DNA of 19,907 nucleotides, taken from Promethearchaeota archaeon. Lineage in GTDB: Archaea; Asgardarchaeota; Lokiarchaeia; Sigynarchaeales; SOKP01. The stretch is from assembly GCA_019057975.1 (NCBI GenBank), contig JAHLWJ010000046.1, positions 1 to 19,907 of the forward strand, written 5' to 3'. The position numbers were made by a program, and so were the translations under genes. Positions 7,617 through 15,443 of the stretch are shown here, in pieces. Position 1 is the stretch's first letter. The number at the start of each line of letters is the position of its first letter. The notes beneath the pieces were generated by a model. That model did not search any database. It was not told the origin of the DNA and saw only the letters and a list, made by a program, of their open reading frames with translations.

Positions 7617-8720
7617 TTAATCTTTCGCTTTAGCTTCTGCTTTTAAATTTGTATAAGTGTTTTCAAGTACAGTCAAGTATTCAATTAAAACTTGATCAGC
7701 TTTTGATTTTTGTTCATATACAGTTTTGATAACATTCATTAGGTATTTTGGAAACATTAGATCGAGATGAAAATCAGAAAGAAGCGCATAATATTCATTA
7801 CCTCGTTCATCTTGGAAGACTTGTATCAATTGAGTATCCCAAAGCATCTTTAATACATCATCGAGATCTTCTACTCCTTTCTTTCTAAGTTTCTCCAGGT
7901 CATTCTTAGTAACAACGGCAGTTCTTAATAATCTTAGTGTTTCATAAACTTGTGGATTGGTAAGAACATCTAATATTCTGAGATTATCTCCTTCTGAGGG
8001 TTGATAATTTTGAAAATATCTTCGAACATCAGTTTTATAATTTTCAACAAGTTGAGAAGGTAAACCTCGATCTGCGGGATCTCCTAAAATCATAACCGGT
8101 GGCACGCGCATAAGTACAATGTCTTTAATCAAGAAAATTAGTTCAGAAGGCATGCCTTTTACTGATGCTTCTTTGACTATCTCACGTTTAATGAGTTCCA
8201 TTAAAACACCTTCGACATCAACAAACCCTTGTTTGTATTTATCTTTTAACCAAATCATCAGTTCTGACTTAGATACTACGCCTTCATCCCTTAAACGCTT
8301 AATTATCATACGTTTTATTTCATCTTGATATGTAAGCGCAAGCCGTTGTTCAGTACTTAAAGTGGGATACACTGATAATCGTCGAAATAGTGTAGGGATC
8401 ATTTGTAGAAATGCATCATCTTCCAAATTTGTTAGTATAATTCTAGAAATATCTATTAATCCTTCTTCGTATGCATCTGGGTCATCATCAAGATTCAAGA
8501 GTAGAAGAATGTAGAAGTTTTTCTCTGGTCCAGTGTAATAAGATGCAATGTTCAAAGATCCAATCATTAAACTAATCATCCCTGATTCTCCGCTATATTC
8601 ATGGGTGCTATAAACTTGCATTAGTGTTTTCTGAGTTAATACAATTTCTTCGGGGTATTTAGATAATATATCAGTACCTGCTCTGTCATCCCATCTCATT
8701 ACAACTAATCCAATTGGCAT
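7617..8720 (-). CDS. Longin-like and winged-helix cytosolic protein, copy 1
   Basis: This 367-residue protein has no signal peptide or membrane helix. Residues 1-110 follow a longin/roadblock-like pattern: strand GLVVMRW (4-10), a loop ending KYPEE (21-25), helix (29-40), strands MISLMIG and NIASYYT with FYILLLLNLD (48-78), then helix 83-98. Residues 130-205 look like a winged helix ending in the conserved SVKGMPSELIFLI (187-199). A second winged-helix-like unit spans about 245-315 (VTKNDLEKLRKKGV at 270-283, wing at 300-313). The C-terminus is helical and charged. The domain calls rest on secondary-structure pattern and are inferences. The start abuts the stop of the surface-protein gene and has a strong Shine-Dalgarno, so the two are translated together. 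Copy 2 is at 14337-15443. It may be an adaptor or a GTPase regulator docking on the receptor tail; DNA binding through the winged helices is possible. Confidence 0.85.
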   Translation of the reverse strand: MPIGLVVMRWDDRAGTDILSKYPEEIVLTQKTLMQVYSTHEYSGESGMISLMIGSLNIASYYTGPEKNFYILLLLNLDDDPDAYEEGLIDISRIILTNLEDDAFLQMIPTLFRRLSVYPTLSTEQRLALTYQDEIKRMIIKRLRDEGVVSKSELMIWLKDKYKQGFVDVEGVLMELIKREIVKEASVKGMPSELIFLIKDIVLMRVPPVMILGDPADRGLPSQLVENYKTDVRRYFQNYQPSEGDNLRILDVLTNPQVYETLRLLRTAVVTKNDLEKLRKKGVEDLDDVLKMLWDTQLIQVFQDERGNEYYALLSDFHLDLMFPKYLMNVIKTVYEQKSKADQVLIEYLTVLENTYTNLKAEAKAKD

Positions 8721-11700
8721 TTATTCTACACCTCCTTTAAGATCTTTAAACTCTCCTGTCGTTTCGGGTAAAGTTTTCTTTTTCTTACCTTCAATACCTA
8801 AAACTTTCTGTAATGATAATCCAAGCATTTCCCATCTGTCTCCTAACTGTTTTACCATATATTCTTCCTTTGAAGGATAAAGAAGTGAATCTGGGATAAT
8901 CTTTTTACCCTTGATGTCTTTTCTCATTTTCCTCGCTTTTTTAACAAATGTAGGTATTCTAGCTTGTTGAACGGTCCGATAAATAGCTAAACTCGCAGTC
9001 ACAGCGACAATAGCACCGATAATCATTAAGAGATAGAAGGTTGGGAATCCGAATGTTTCATGCATGTTAACAACAATCGTTATTGGATTTGTTAAAGTAG
9101 AGAAATGTTCCATTTCAATAGTAAGTGTTGCAGTAAATGTTGCAGGCATAAAGAACGCATCAGCGATCTTAGGTATGTTTATTGAATAACTCCCATCTCC
9201 AATATCCGTGAAATTATAACGAGTCCCCTTAAAGGTGATATATAGGTCAGCTCCGATAATTGGTACAGAACTATTTAGATCTGATAGTGCCAATGTAAAT
9301 TGTAATGACGCTCCTGATTCTACTTCAGTTTTTTTTGAAATTGTTCCTTTAAATTCATCTGACCATTCAACATGAAAATTTCTCTTTTGAATGGTTAAAG
9401 AAATTATAGCAATTCGATGTTCATAATTAAGCTTATCTAAAGTCACTATTATTGAATATTCCCCATCAAGAAAAGTCTCTGTATCAAGATCTAAGACAAA
9501 TTTATTTCCTACAGTTACAACTAATTCTCCAGTTTCAGTCGTGCCTGGAATGGGCACTCCCTTTTCAAGTTTCTGTAGAATATAACTTTGTTCATCTAAG
9601 TTAGATATTGGATTTGCACTAAATACATCTGTATACTCAAATGTGAAATTCATTGCTTCAAATATTAATATATCCTTTGAAATATACAATAATCCAGAAG
9701 ATTCATTTATCGTTGTTGGTCTTGAGATGATATTTATATACATCCCAAAATTTTCGAGCTTTGTATAATTTTCAAGATTAACAGTTAAATCTATTCTATA
9801 TTTTCCAACATTAGCTACATCAGAAGTATCGATTGCAAATGTATAATATCCTGCTAAAGCATGAGGCACTAATGAACCAGATCCATAATCCCAATCATAA
9901 GTAAAGGATTCAGGTGTTAGAGTAGAATTAGTATTACTGTCATAATATCTCGCAACAATATTTATTGTAAATCCATAATATTCCGAAATTTCATAATCGT
10001 CACCAACATTTTTCGACAATTCATCTGGCATTGACGTATTATTATGTAATGTTATATCTGTAGGTTTAGCAAATATTGTGATTCCAAAATATGCATCCTC
10101 AGGATCGTTCCAAAATGGTTTATAGCCAGATATTAAAACGTAATAAAATTCGTAATCGTCTCCAGCAGAATACAGACTTGAATTAACTGTTATTGTAAAA
10201 TTACCGGTTGTTGATCCCTGTACCATTGGTTGAACTAATATCTCCTGCCCATATCTTGTGTATATTGTCCAAGTAGCAGATGTTGCATAGCCAATTCGAT
10301 TCCAATCAGGAATCCATGTTTGTCCACTATTATTCGAAGTTTCATAAACTAAAGAAAATGTCATATTTTCTCCACAAACAACCGAAGAAACACCTACGGT
10401 ATTTGTAAAATTAGCTATTCTTTGTGTAAAGTTTAAATCCAGATAAAAAACGAGAGACGATGTATAGTCGAGTGTATAATCATAATAAGGAGTAATACCT
10501 GGGGGCTTAGGTTTATCTGAGGTATTTACAATAAAAGTTTGCTGTAAACTTACAATCCATAATGAAAAATTATAAGATTGTTGATTTAAATACCAAAATC
10601 CAAAATCCTTGGTTAAATCTCCATATGCATAGCCAGTAGTGTCTGTTTCTAAATCTACTACATCAGTACTTGTATTATTTAGTTGTACTTTAATAGTTAC
10701 TCCAGTTACGCTCTCTGATCCCGTATTATCCATTACGCGTATATCTAATTTAGACATTGCTACTGTTACATTTTCTTGATAAATCCCTTGACCTACACGA
10801 TTAATTATGCTTTGATTTAGACGAGTTGGATGAGAATAATAGTCTGGATTGTTATAATATATTGTATAATTATAACTTGTTGCATTTATCCATCGATACG
10901 TTGCTTCTCCAGCGGAATCTAAGGGAATGGTATCCAATACATCTATAGTAGAATTTCCTACATCTACATATCCATAATTTAATGGATCTCCATCCCAATC
11001 TTTCACTTCAAAATCAATTGTCCAAAGATCAGCGGTAATATTAACTGAAACAAATAAACCCTTGAATTCAACCTCTCCAACGGGTTCATTTCTACTATCA
11101 TAAACTACTTTTTCATATGAACCAGAATATGTAGTATAATTCACGGAAATGTTGTAGAAATTAAAAGGGACTTTTGAAAATGCGACAGTTCCATCAGATG
11201 AAGTAAGTTGGGTGTAATCAGCACCATCAATGTTTAAAATATGAGTAGAATTTTTCCATAATGAGACTTTAGCTCCTGGAACTATTCTATCATCAACATC
11301 CTTAACGAGGATATTTACTGTAGCTGCTCTTTCAACTTCACCAAGCAAATCTATATCCAAGGGATAATAATTTGCTAACCATTCTATTTCTTTATCTGTA
11401 AGAGCATAATCAAAATACCTAACATCGTCTAATGCGCCCTGAAAATAATGATTATTTCTTCCACCATCAAAAGTGGTTGCTTCAGAACCATCTCCTATAA
11501 AACCAAATCTTGTTTCTGAAATATCTCCAAGAGTTAAACCGTTCCAAGCATCCCATTCTCTATCTAACAAACCATCGACATAGATCACTTTATCATATTG
11601 TTGAGAGTAATCGAATTTCACGACACAATGATGCCATTCACCATCCTCATCAATTGTTTGCCATCCATTCAAATCATGTGTACCTCCTACATCATTTGAA

Positions 11701-12605
11701 CAATCGAATTCAACGTGCCCATCAGTGGCTCGAAGTCCTGGAGTTCCTGCAGCAAATGTAAAATATTCAGATCTATCAAAATCGAGTATAGACCATCCTC
11801 CTAAATTTAGTCCTATTTTCACCCAAGCTGAAGCTGTAAACTCATAAACTGGGCCACTTAATGTAGTTTGTTGATAACCCGTATGTGATCCTTGATAATT
11901 AAAAGACATATTTAACGCAATAAATTCATTTACTCCATCAAAATTTAGTGAATAATCTCCTTGAACTCCTTGAATATAATTATTATCATCCATATTTACA
12001 AAGGTTCCGTGATATTTATCACTAATCGAATCATATGCCATATTTCCAGAACCTTCTTCAAATTCCCATCTGGCAATTCCATCTGGACAGTAATCCAGAT
12101 AATAACTGGAAGCACGGCCAACAGTACTATTACCGTAATACATATATGTGTCATATTCTTTAGATCCTGCAGTAGAATTTGTTTCAAACCAGACAGTTGC
12201 CAGATCCGCACTTGGAAAATCTTTTTTTATATAGTAATTTCTAATTACTCCCTTTTCCACAATTCTGATGTCGTCTAAATCGTCTTGTAAATGTCCAGAA
12301 TCAAATAGATTTTTCCAATTGAATTGAATCTTAATTATATTATCAGTTAAATTATAATCCCCGGGATTAGTAATGTTAACACATTGTCTCCATTGATAAG
12401 ATACATTCCACCAGAGATCTTCTCCCACTCCATTACTTAAAACTGGTAATATAAATCCTCCTTTGTCATTATTTGCTTCATCATTAATATTGTTCACTGA
12501 ATTACTAGGAATTAATGGAAAAACAACCAAAACTGAACTTACCGTTAGGATCAACAAGAAACTTATTGCTATCCTGTGTTTAAGCTTTTTTTGTTTCATT
12601 ATCAT
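8721..12605 (-). CDS. Giant surface protein with DUF2341, LamG-like and Ig-like domains
   Basis: The 1294-residue product begins with a basic segment and a hydrophobic stretch (11-32), a signal peptide or anchor. Residues 65-165 match the DUF2341 pattern (WWNVSYQWRQ at 65-74, DDIRIVE at 111-117, YMYYGNS at 154-160). Residues 177-415 form a LamG/concanavalin-like unit (ARWEFEEGSG, LNFDGV, WHHCVV, IYVDG, ALDDVRYFDYAL). From 427 a CarboxypepD_reg/Ig-like module (NILVKDVDDR, NISVNYT) and further beta-sandwich modules follow to about 1185. One TM helix spans about 1189-1209, then a basic cytoplasmic tail of about 85 residues. Roughly thirty NxS/T sequons suggest N-glycosylation outside the cell. 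The LamG unit suggests binding of glycans or proteins. The start may be this ATG or the one two codons later. It heads a two-gene unit and is paralogous to 15443-19819. Confidence 0.88.
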   Translation of the reverse strand: MIMKQKKLKHRIAISFLLILTVSSVLVVFPLIPSNSVNNINDEANNDKGGFILPVLSNGVGEDLWWNVSYQWRQCVNITNPGDYNLTDNIIKIQFNWKNLFDSGHLQDDLDDIRIVEKGVIRNYYIKKDFPSADLATVWFETNSTAGSKEYDTYMYYGNSTVGRASSYYLDYCPDGIARWEFEEGSGNMAYDSISDKYHGTFVNMDDNNYIQGVQGDYSLNFDGVNEFIALNMSFNYQGSHTGYQQTTLSGPVYEFTASAWVKIGLNLGGWSILDFDRSEYFTFAAGTPGLRATDGHVEFDCSNDVGGTHDLNGWQTIDEDGEWHHCVVKFDYSQQYDKVIYVDGLLDREWDAWNGLTLGDISETRFGFIGDGSEATTFDGGRNNHYFQGALDDVRYFDYALTDKEIEWLANYYPLDIDLLGEVERAATVNILVKDVDDRIVPGAKVSLWKNSTHILNIDGADYTQLTSSDGTVAFSKVPFNFYNISVNYTTYSGSYEKVVYDSRNEPVGEVEFKGLFVSVNITADLWTIDFEVKDWDGDPLNYGYVDVGNSTIDVLDTIPLDSAGEATYRWINATSYNYTIYYNNPDYYSHPTRLNQSIINRVGQGIYQENVTVAMSKLDIRVMDNTGSESVTGVTIKVQLNNTSTDVVDLETDTTGYAYGDLTKDFGFWYLNQQSYNFSLWIVSLQQTFIVNTSDKPKPPGITPYYDYTLDYTSSLVFYLDLNFTQRIANFTNTVGVSSVVCGENMTFSLVYETSNNSGQTWIPDWNRIGYATSATWTIYTRYGQEILVQPMVQGSTTGNFTITVNSSLYSAGDDYEFYYVLISGYKPFWNDPEDAYFGITIFAKPTDITLHNNTSMPDELSKNVGDDYEISEYYGFTINIVARYYDSNTNSTLTPESFTYDWDYGSGSLVPHALAGYYTFAIDTSDVANVGKYRIDLTVNLENYTKLENFGMYINIISRPTTINESSGLLYISKDILIFEAMNFTFEYTDVFSANPISNLDEQSYILQKLEKGVPIPGTTETGELVVTVGNKFVLDLDTETFLDGEYSIIVTLDKLNYEHRIAIISLTIQKRNFHVEWSDEFKGTISKKTEVESGASLQFTLALSDLNSSVPIIGADLYITFKGTRYNFTDIGDGSYSINIPKIADAFFMPATFTATLTIEMEHFSTLTNPITIVVNMHETFGFPTFYLLMIIGAIVAVTASLAIYRTVQQARIPTFVKKARKMRKDIKGKKIIPDSLLYPSKEEYMVKQLGDRWEMLGLSLQKVLGIEGKKKKTLPETTGEFKDLKGGVE
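8729..8738 (-). promoter_or_regulatory. Strong Shine-Dalgarno of longin-like copy 1
   Basis: AAAGGAGGTG on the - strand lies inside the end of the surface-protein gene, 8 nt before the ATG at 8720. It is an almost perfect complement to the 3' end of archaeal 16S rRNA. With the TAA-ATG junction it points to translational coupling. Confidence 0.85.
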
Positions 12606-12650
12606 TTTTATTTCATTCGTTTTTAATTAAAATTTTATTGAAATACTAAC

Positions 12651-12660
12651 TTTTTATAAA
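12651..12660 (-). promoter_or_regulatory. TATA box of surface protein 1
   Basis: Read on the - strand, TTTATAAAAA is a good archaeal TATA box, centred about 50 nt before the ATG. It would give transcription starting near 12630 and a leader of about 25 nt. No Shine-Dalgarno is present before the start. Confidence 0.55.
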
Positions 12661-13205
12661 TAGGTTTTCAATAATAATACTAATTTTTGTATTTAATTTT
12701 TATCTATAAATAATTAATTTTGTATATCAATCTTAGAATTGTTATTTTTTCTATAGCATTCTTAATCATTAGTGGTCAAAATATTCTATAATCACTATTA
12801 ATTTCTATATAACAAGATTAAGATTTTACTACGAAAACGTTTAATTTTGCTTTAATCGTTATCAGAAATTTTGTTAAAAAATCTTTTAATAAGATAAGAA
12901 ATCTCAGATTCTTCTATTTTTAAAAAATTCCTGAATGTAAAATTAATCGTTTTAAATGAAATAAACCAACTCTGTTATTAAGTATGAAGAATCTAAGTTT
13001 TAATATAACTATCAAAAAGAATTTATAATGTATTTTTACTTTGAATAGTTTAACTACTTCTATCCCCTATATCACACGTTTTCTAATTCCTAAAGATTTA
13101 AATATTTTAATTTAGATTGAAGATTCAAGAAATAATTTCAAAATTTTATGTTTTCTAAATAAATGGAAAATTAGCTTTTCTTTAGACTCATGATTTAATA
13201 ATATA

Positions 13206-13210
13206 GAGGT
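13206..13210 (+). promoter_or_regulatory. Shine-Dalgarno of the longin-GTPase gene
   Basis: GAGGT lies 8 nt before the ATG at 13219, a proper spacing, and supports that start codon. Confidence 0.6.
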
Positions 13211-13218
13211 ACTAAAAC

Positions 13219-14253
13219 ATGTTAAGACAAGTCTACATTTTGAAAGACGACACAATATTGTACAACAAGCAGTTCGGAAAATCAATGTCAATAGAAGATT
13301 TTCAAAAGCTTTGTCAAGAGATTGTTGAAGAAGCTGAAAAAGGAACAAACTTAGACAGCTACGTCTTTTTCAAATATAAAATCGTATATTCACTAGTAAA
13401 AGATGAAGGATTGATGTTCATATTCATCACTGATATAAACGATGAAATAAGGAGGTCTAAGGATGAGCTGGAAAAATTAAAAAAAGAATTTTTAGACACG
13501 TTTGGAGATAGCTTAGAGAATTTGGATCCTGCTCTTATGGAGATATTAGACCCAATTATAGATACGACACATAGAAATCTTAAAACAAAAATTTCTTTAG
13601 TGGGATTTTCAGGGGTAGGGAAAACAACAACAACAAAATTAATCTGTGCTGATGAAATCCCTTCAGTTCATATTCCTACCATAACTGGGAAAATATCAAC
13701 TGTTAAAATAGGAAAACTCTATTTCCATCTATGGGATTTTGCTGGACAAGAACAATTTAGTTATTTATGGAATGATTTTATTCTTGGTAGTGATGCTGTA
13801 CTTATACTAACAGATTCCACATTAGAAAATGTAGAAAAAAGTAAATTTTTTATTGAGTTAGTGAAAGAACATGCTCCTTATGCTCATACCGCTGTAATTG
13901 GGAATAAACAAGATTTACCTGAGGCGTTAAGCATTGAAAAAATTCAAGATATTTTAGGTTTAAAAACTTATTCAATGATCGCAATAGATTCAGAAAACCG
14001 AGACAAGATGATACAGATCGTTGCAGATATTTTAGAAATCAGTACTGATGCATCACCATTGTTAAGACCGTTATTTGAAAGAGATCAGTTAATTAATAAG
14101 GCAAGAACTTGTTTGGAAAACGGTGATATAGCCCAAACTGCGGATTATTTCGAAAAAATATCAGATTTATGTCTTGAATTAGGAGATGATTTCCTTTATA
14201 AGGAGTTTTATGAGAAAGCAAAAAAATTGAAGGGTTATTTAACAAATCAATAA
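13219..14253 (+). CDS. Longin-domain small GTPase with C-terminal helices
   Basis: The 344-residue protein joins three parts. Residues 1-100 have a longin-like layout: strands LRQVYILKDDTILYNKQFG, helix 24-40, strands YVFFKYKIVYSLV and GLMFIFITDI, helix 80-100. Residues 122-275 are a Ras/Arf-type GTPase with G1 GFSGVGKTT (129-137; K135, T136), G2 threonine in PTITGK (153-158), G3 WDFAGQE (172-178; catalytic Q177) and G4 NKQD (229-232). The G5 loop is degenerate (around MIAID, 253-257). Residues 285-340 are paired helices like a TPR/ANTH-type bundle (AQTADYFEKISDLCLELG). No C-terminal cysteine lipidation signal or membrane segment is seen. The GTPase should switch between GTP and GDP states; longin domains in eukaryotes serve GTPases in trafficking and in SRP receptor alpha. 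It is divergent from cassette 1 and convergent with cassette 2, suggesting shared function. Confidence 0.9.
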   Translation: MLRQVYILKDDTILYNKQFGKSMSIEDFQKLCQEIVEEAEKGTNLDSYVFFKYKIVYSLVKDEGLMFIFITDINDEIRRSKDELEKLKKEFLDTFGDSLENLDPALMEILDPIIDTTHRNLKTKISLVGFSGVGKTTTTKLICADEIPSVHIPTITGKISTVKIGKLYFHLWDFAGQEQFSYLWNDFILGSDAVLILTDSTLENVEKSKFFIELVKEHAPYAHTAVIGNKQDLPEALSIEKIQDILGLKTYSMIAIDSENRDKMIQIVADILEISTDASPLLRPLFERDQLINKARTCLENGDIAQTADYFEKISDLCLELGDDFLYKEFYEKAKKLKGYLTNQ

Positions 14254-14302
14254 TATAAAATTCTTTTATACGACTAGTATCTCTCCATAAATTAAGACTA
14301 AT

Positions 14303-14311
14303 AAAAAAAAA
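14303..14311 (-). terminator. T9 run after longin-like copy 2
   Basis: Nine T on the - strand start 25 nt after the stop of the second longin-like gene, within the 83-nt convergent gap to the GTPase gene. It matches the T10 run after the first cassette in kind and position. Confidence 0.45.
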
Positions 14312-14336
14312 TAATAAATAAATATTAAAAATAGAT

Positions 14337-15443
14337 TTAATCTTTTTCTTCTACTTGAATTTTAGTTGGTCGGTAGGCATCATCAAGTACATTTAGATAT
14401 TCAATTAGAACTCCATTTGATTTTGATTTTACTCCATATTGATAGATTATTGTTTTCAACATATATCTAGGGTATATCAAAGAACTATGAAAGTCTGTGA
14501 GTAACGCATAATATTCGTTTCCTTTAGCATCCTGAAAAACGTGTATCATTTGATTATCCCATAACTTCTTTAATCCGCTATCGATGTCATCAACTCCTTT
14601 TTTTCTCAGCTTCTCTAAGACGTTTTTTGTAACTATTGAGATTCTAAGTAATTTCAAAATTTCATACACTTGAGGATCTGCTACTATTTCATCTAAAATC
14701 TTAAGATTGTCATCATCTGATGGACGATATTTTTGGAAGAATTTTTTAACCGCTACATTGTATTCCTCTGTAAATTTTTCAGGAAGCCCTCGTTCAGAAG
14801 GATTTTTAAGTAAGTTAATTGGTGGCCTTCGAATCATAAATAAATCATTTATAAGAAAGATTAATTCTGATGGCATACCTTTAACGGATGCTTCTTTTAT
14901 TATTTCTTTTTTGATTAATTCCATAAGAATAGCATCCACATCGAAAAATCCCTCCCTATATTGGTCTTTTAACCATATTTTCAATTCTGATTTTGTTATT
15001 ACGCCTTCTTCTCTTAACCTGTTTATAATTAACCTATTCACACTATCAAGATATGTAATAGCTAAACTTTGCTCTGCATTTAAATGAGGATATGTTGATA
15101 ACCTTTGGAATAAGAAAGGGATCATTTCTAAATACGCTTTATCTTCATAGTTTTGGAAAATTACACGTGAAATATCTGCTAATCCACCCTCAAATGCATC
15201 AGCATCTTCATCCAAATTCAAGAGCAGAATAATATAAAGAGGTTTTTCTCTTCCAGTGTAATATGAAGCAATATTTAATGGGCCTACTAGTAAACTAATC
15301 ATTCCCGGTTCCCCTGTATATTCATGTGCCGCATATATTTGCATTAATGTTTCCTCACTTATCACAAGTTGTTCAGGATATTTTGCAAGAATCTCTGTGC
15401 TTACTTTAATATCCCATCTCATTATTACTAATCCAATTGGCAT
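14337..15443 (-). CDS. Longin-like and winged-helix cytosolic protein, copy 2
   Basis: This 368-residue paralogue aligns with the 7617-8720 product along the whole length with essentially no gaps, and well over half of the residues look identical by eye (MPIGLV.MRWD, HEYTGEPGMISLL, LNIASYYTG, KEASVKGMPSELIFLI, KLRKKGVDDID, GNEYYALLTDFH). The conserved parts include the start of the longin-like unit, the first winged helix and the second wing (residues about 300-320). The C-terminal 25 residues differ most. Its ATG overlaps the TAA of the surface-protein gene by one base (TAATG). Retention of the same partner order and coupling in both cassettes implies that each adaptor works with its own receptor. 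Function is not established; the structural assignment is inferred from pattern. Confidence 0.85.
   Translation of the reverse strand: MPIGLVIMRWDIKVSTEILAKYPEQLVISEETLMQIYAAHEYTGEPGMISLLVGPLNIASYYTGREKPLYIILLLNLDEDADAFEGGLADISRVIFQNYEDKAYLEMIPFLFQRLSTYPHLNAEQSLAITYLDSVNRLIINRLREEGVITKSELKIWLKDQYREGFFDVDAILMELIKKEIIKEASVKGMPSELIFLINDLFMIRRPPINLLKNPSERGLPEKFTEEYNVAVKKFFQKYRPSDDDNLKILDEIVADPQVYEILKLLRISIVTKNVLEKLRKKGVDDIDSGLKKLWDNQMIHVFQDAKGNEYYALLTDFHSSLIYPRYMLKTIIYQYGVKSKSNGVLIEYLNVLDDAYRPTKIQVEEKD

Larger units (their letters stand above)
12606..13218. other. Long divergent intergenic region
   Basis: This 613-nt region separates the surface-protein gene (- strand) from the longin-GTPase gene (+ strand) and must hold both promoters. 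I find no convincing ORF or structured RNA. It is extremely A/T-rich. Small features are a perfect palindrome AAACGTTT (12835-12842) and an imperfect inverted repeat AAGAAATCT-C-AGATTCTT (12896-12913); either may be chance. CTAAATAAAT (13155-13164) is a weak TATA candidate for the GTPase gene. Confidence 0.6.

Noticed and set aside
11961..12278. Antisense and overlapping open frames within surface protein 1
   Set aside because: They run through the DUF2341-like and start of the LamG-like coding sequence; composition is that of a shadow frame and no promoter or ribosome site supports them.
7617..12605. Toxin-antitoxin or antiphage defence cassette
   Set aside because: No nuclease, protease, TIR, reverse transcriptase or other effector motif is present; the architecture is that of a surface receptor with cytosolic partner.
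13112..13348. Reverse-strand 78-residue ORF across the GTPase start
   Set aside because: It overlaps the supported GTPase start and its Shine-Dalgarno, and has no recognisable sequence.
14707..15087. 126-residue + strand ORF
   Set aside because: Antisense to the conserved longin-like copy 2, which is preserved at protein level with copy 1.
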